DNA from: Sphingobium sp. TKS
GTDB lineage: Bacteria; Pseudomonadota; Alphaproteobacteria; Sphingomonadales; Sphingomonadaceae
Direction of reading: 5' to 3'
Length of the DNA: 64,000 bases
Assembly (NCBI RefSeq): GCF_001563265.1
Contig: NZ_CP005083.1
Coordinates: forward strand, 1,801,001-1,865,000
Shown: one piece after another, positions 63,607-64,000 of the stretch
How the letters are laid out: the number at the start of each line of letters is the position of its first letter
How positions within the stretch are numbered: the stretch's first letter is position 1
Translations under genes and position numbers: made by a program
The notes under the pieces: model-generated
The model's database searches: none
The model's input: only the letters and a program-made list of their open reading frames with translations
Told to the model about the DNA's origin: nothing

Positions 63607-64000
63607 GTGAACGCACTTTTCCCCTTCCACGCGACCACGCGCGACATCAACGTGCATGTGGCCGTCACCTTCCTGCCCGAACAGTCGGAGCCGGACCGGG
63701 GCCGATGGTTCTGGGCCTATCATATCCGCATAGAAAATGACGGGAACCAGCCGGTTCAACTGCTGACCCGTCACTGGATCATTACCGATGGGCGGGGCAC
63801 GCAGCATCGGGTCGATGGAGATGGCGTCGTGGGGGAACAGCCAGTGGTGCAGCCGGGCAGAAGCTATGATTATGTGTCGGGCTGCCCGCTCAACACGCCG
63901 ACGGGTTCGATGAAGGGCCATTATCACATGATCGGCGCGAGCGGCGAGACGTTCGACATCGCCATCCCCCATTTCGCGCTGATCGCGCCGGCGGTGGCTG
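63607..64000 (+). CDS. apaG: ApaG protein, 3' end cut by the window
   Basis: 131 codons of a protein normally about 130 residues long, so nearly complete. It starts at GTG 63607 (M-NALFPFHATTRDINVHV) and shows the ApaG fibronectin-like fold signatures: YHIRIENDG, LLTRHWIITDG, VVGEQPVVQPG and the SGCPLNTPTGSMKGHY signature. The family is linked to cobalt/magnesium homeostasis and diadenosine-tetraphosphate metabolism; the exact function is unsettled. AAAGG about 20 bases upstream is far for a ribosome site. Confidence 0.93.
   Translation, partial: MNALFPFHATTRDINVHVAVTFLPEQSEPDRGRWFWAYHIRIENDGNQPVQLLTRHWIITDGRGTQHRVDGDGVVGEQPVVQPGRSYDYVSGCPLNTPTGSMKGHYHMIGASGETFDIAIPHFALIAPAVA

Noticed and set aside
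61237..63972. A 911-codon open frame on the minus strand
   Set aside because: It is antisense to leuB, metZ and apaG, which have clear family motifs. It arises from high-GC codon bias; its translation is His/Arg-rich and has no domain.

Overview
This 64 kb window is a high-GC alphaproteobacterial chromosome segment, almost certainly from the Sphingomonadaceae (Sphingobium/Sphingomonas type). The evidence is a SapC-family protein, separate b' and b ATP synthase subunits in an F0-only operon, an ScfR/PccR-type regulator beside the propionyl-CoA genes, an aa3-oxidase subunit IV-like peptide next to the transhydrogenase genes, and TonB receptor plus RND efflux systems. Nothing proves a species.

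Layout. 0-6.4 kb (minus strand): a TonB-dependent receptor with a secreted metallophosphoesterase, then a TolC/adaptor/RND heavy-metal-type efflux operon cut by the left edge. 6.6-8.1 kb: an IS110-family (IS1111-type) insertion sequence sitting inside a REP-like palindrome. 8.1-10.2 kb: an OmpR-type two-component system. 10.2-13.9 kb: an excisionase-like fragment, tRNA-Glu(CTC), a candidate small RNA, a SapC protein, an FAD-linked oxidase and a small secreted protein. 14-21 kb: DEAD-box helicase, lipoprotein, NtrC-type regulator, an incomplete NAD(P) transhydrogenase cluster and an aspartate/glutamate racemase-like protein. 21-30 kb: the methylmalonyl-CoA pathway (divergent regulator, pccB, epimerase, mutase, bioB, pccA), then csaA. 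30-38 kb: RadC, the YdbH-YnbE-YdbL envelope lipid-transport set, and the F0 part of ATP synthase. 38-42.8 kb: uvrC, a NarX-like kinase and a DUF2569-type membrane protein. 42.8-45.05 kb: an AT-rich, gene-free stretch, a GC-rich leader and an IS1380-family element with a 4-bp target duplication. 45-57.8 kb: a complete Tad/Flp pilus locus (two pilins, CpaB, secretin, small lipoprotein, TadG/E/E, CpaE, CpaF, TadB, TadC, two TPR proteins, prepilin peptidase). 57.9-60.3 kb: a NarL-type two-component pair. 60.4-64 kb: recO, leuB, metZ and the start of apaG.

How genes work together. Propionyl-CoA from odd-chain or branched substrates goes to succinyl-CoA through PccAB, the epimerase and the mutase. 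BioB supplies the biotin that PccA carries, and the divergently encoded regulator sits next to repeated TTTGCAAA sites. The Tad locus encodes everything needed for a Flp pilus, but an IS1380 element separates the pilin genes from their original upstream region.

The two strongest discoveries are: (1) the 3' non-coding part of the IS110 element reads as a bridge RNA, with four guide segments placed around two hairpins that match this insertion's own target flanks and element ends; and (2) the transhydrogenase cluster keeps a normal NAD(H) domain but has lost the NADP(H) domain and both known proton-path residues of the membrane domain. A candidate small RNA with its own promoter and terminator (about 10.76-10.87 kb) is a third.
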